A stretch of DNA of 64,000 nt from Saprospiraceae bacterium. GTDB lineage: Bacteria; Bacteroidota; Bacteroidia; Chitinophagales; Saprospiraceae. Made by a program: the position numbers and the translations under genes. Positions 62,852-64,000 of this stretch are shown here, piece after piece; positions within the stretch are counted from its first letter, which is position 1; each line of letters begins with the position of its first letter. The stretch is from the NCBI GenBank assembly GCA_016719855.1, contig JADJYH010000024.1:36928-100927 (forward strand), in the 5' to 3' direction. The notes under the pieces were generated by a model. That model ran no database searches. It worked only from the letters and a program-made list of their open reading frames with translations, and was not told the origin of the DNA.

Positions 62852-64000
62852 ATGAAAACTTTACTGACTACTGCTATCCTATTGCTATTTGCCTTAACCA
62901 TCACGGCACAGACTACCTGCCTGTTTGATGAACATGCTTACCCTCAATGGCAGACTATAAATGGTACAAACCATCCAGTACAAGACCGTTCGGTAAAGGT
63001 GTTGCCCGTCGTGGTTCATGTATTGTACGAATACGAATTTTTTGACATCCCTGTCAGTGAAATACAGTACCTAATAGGGCAGGTTAGCAAGAATTTCAGA
63101 AGGCAAAATGCTGACAGCATCGACACGCCTGATGCCTTCAAGCCTGTGGCTGCTGATATGGGAATTGAATTTGCCTTGGTAAGCATTGCACCTGATGGAA
63201 GCCCTACTTCTGGTGTAACCCACACACAAACTAACTCGCTATCAATTCCCAATATCTTTGAAACCAATTTCATGAAGTTTGACAGCACGGAGGGAAATCG
63301 GCATGGGACCCTGAACACTATGTGAACATCTGGTTGCTTTCAGGAGGTTTTATTGGCGGTGGCCTCTCTCTTAACCCAAGTGCTCACGGTACTCCGGTTG
63401 ACGGCGTGGCTGTTCCGAAATTCAACAACGACTTCGGGTTCACCGAAGTGAACCTGACCCATCATTTAGGGCATTACCTAGGTTTACACCATATCTTTAG
63501 TAGCCCGAATACCTGCCCTACAATGCCAGGGGAAACGATGGATTGACCGACACACCCGACCAATTCCAAAGTTCAGCTTTATTGGTGCCATTTGATTCTT
63601 GCCTAGTTTTTCCGACGACCGACGCATGCTCCCCCAATTTCCCCGGCATCATGTTCATGAACTATATGGATGAGCCCTCAGTTGGCTGCGCCAACCTCTT
63701 TACTCAGCAACAAGCTGGGGTGATGAATTTAGTAACTTGATTCCGTCCGCAATTCGTTACTTGAACCTTCAAACGCAACAACACCAATTTTTGGCAAAAG
63801 CGGTGGCATGAAACCTATCCCAATCCCGTCAAGGAAGACATCAATATAGAACTGCCCCAACTTCCGTCAGCCCGACGGGAATACAGCCTGTATGACCAAT
63901 TTGGGCGGCTTGCTATGATGTCCATTTTGGAAGGACAAGGAAATGGAAATGATGGGCTTGACATAGCCGCATTGCCTGCTGGCGTTTATTCACTCTGCCG
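62852..64000 (+). pseudogene. M43-type (pappalysin-like) metalloprotease with T9SS sorting tail, frame-disrupted, partial at right edge
   Basis: ATG 62852 gives the signal peptide MKTLLTTAILLLFALTITA. The first frame has VKVLPVVVHVLYEYEFFDIP, IGQVSKNFRRQNADSIDTPD and IEFALVSIAPDGSPTSGVTH, and stops near 63322. The next frames give YVNIWLLSGG, NLTHHLGHYLGLHHIF and LTDTPDQ. PGIMFMNYMDEPSVGCANLF (Met-turn) follows, then TQQQAGVM. After another break TYPNPVKEDINIELPQLPSA, YSLYDQFGRL and IAALPAGVYSLC form a T9SS type A sorting domain. The zinc motif should be HExxHxxGxxH, but the Glu codon is a second His (HHLGH). With three frame breaks and no catalytic Glu, an inactive gene is likely. It continues past the window. 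Confidence 0.75.

Overview
The window looks like a chromosomal segment of a member of Bacteroidota, most likely Saprospiria or a relative, with a GC-rich background. The signs are a PKD-repeat adhesin starting with an AHIVGG-type head, a T9SS plug protein, a T9SS-type sorting tail at the right edge, the Bacteroidota-type short arginine decarboxylase, a sphingolipid operon, many lipoproteins and promoter boxes of the TAnnTTTG type. I saw no rRNA, tRNA or CRISPR array. The GC-poor islands are a restriction remnant (about 9.04-10.44 kb) and, more weakly, a toxin-antitoxin pair (26.77-27.48 kb).

Layout. 0-5 kb: a partial PKD adhesin, a TsaC/YrdC-type protein, MurQ and a secreted beta-rich protein. 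5-9 kb: an atypical pyruvate kinase, a 183-bp MITE-like inverted-repeat element and a conserved protein of unknown role. 9-10.4 kb: a stub of a C5 DNA methyltransferase followed by an Mrr-type nuclease and a small partner. 10.7-18.3 kb: PLP decarboxylase, SGNH lipoprotein, LipB, acyl-CoA thioesterase, a broken SRPBCC/GyrI protein and arginine decarboxylase. 18.4-23.9 kb: a leftward five-gene operon (PAP2/Aur1-like protein, serine palmitoyltransferase, two tandem GNAT paralogues, NAD-dependent epimerase/reductase) that reads as an almost complete bacterial ceramide and head-group pathway. 24-33.9 kb: PqqB-like hydrolase, S41 protease, toxin-antitoxin pair, HmgA, a membrane protein, NadB, a double FKBP and the T9SS plug protein. 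34-37.4 kb: flippase, DUF4837 lipoprotein, CoA-binding protein. 37.5-40.3 kb: a decayed restriction-modification pair (N6-adenine methyltransferase and PLD-fold nuclease). 40.5-49.8 kb: MtnA carrying internal repeat sequence, an acyl-CoA dehydrogenase with a paired operator at its promoter, a type I-like ABC/HlyD/TolC exporter and a cation/Ca2+ exchanger. 50-64 kb: an adenylate cyclase receptor, an HGSNAT-like membrane acyltransferase, MoeA, a Bax inhibitor-1 family protein, a 3-oxoadipyl-CoA-type thiolase, an OmpA-family lipoprotein-like gene, an S9 peptidase and a broken M43 metalloprotease.

Two themes cut across the window. First, many intergenic gaps hold short words of 7-12 nt repeated with slippage and followed by the inverted complement, so that each gap can fold. 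The words differ between gaps but the design is the same, and two such word blocks lie inside mtnA. A second dispersed repeat has a TTTGTCAT lead followed by a variable hairpin with a GNA loop. Second, many genes carry frame breaks. Some fall in A5-A7 runs and may be base-calling errors, while the restriction genes, the SRPBCC gene and the metalloprotease also show changes that look like real decay.
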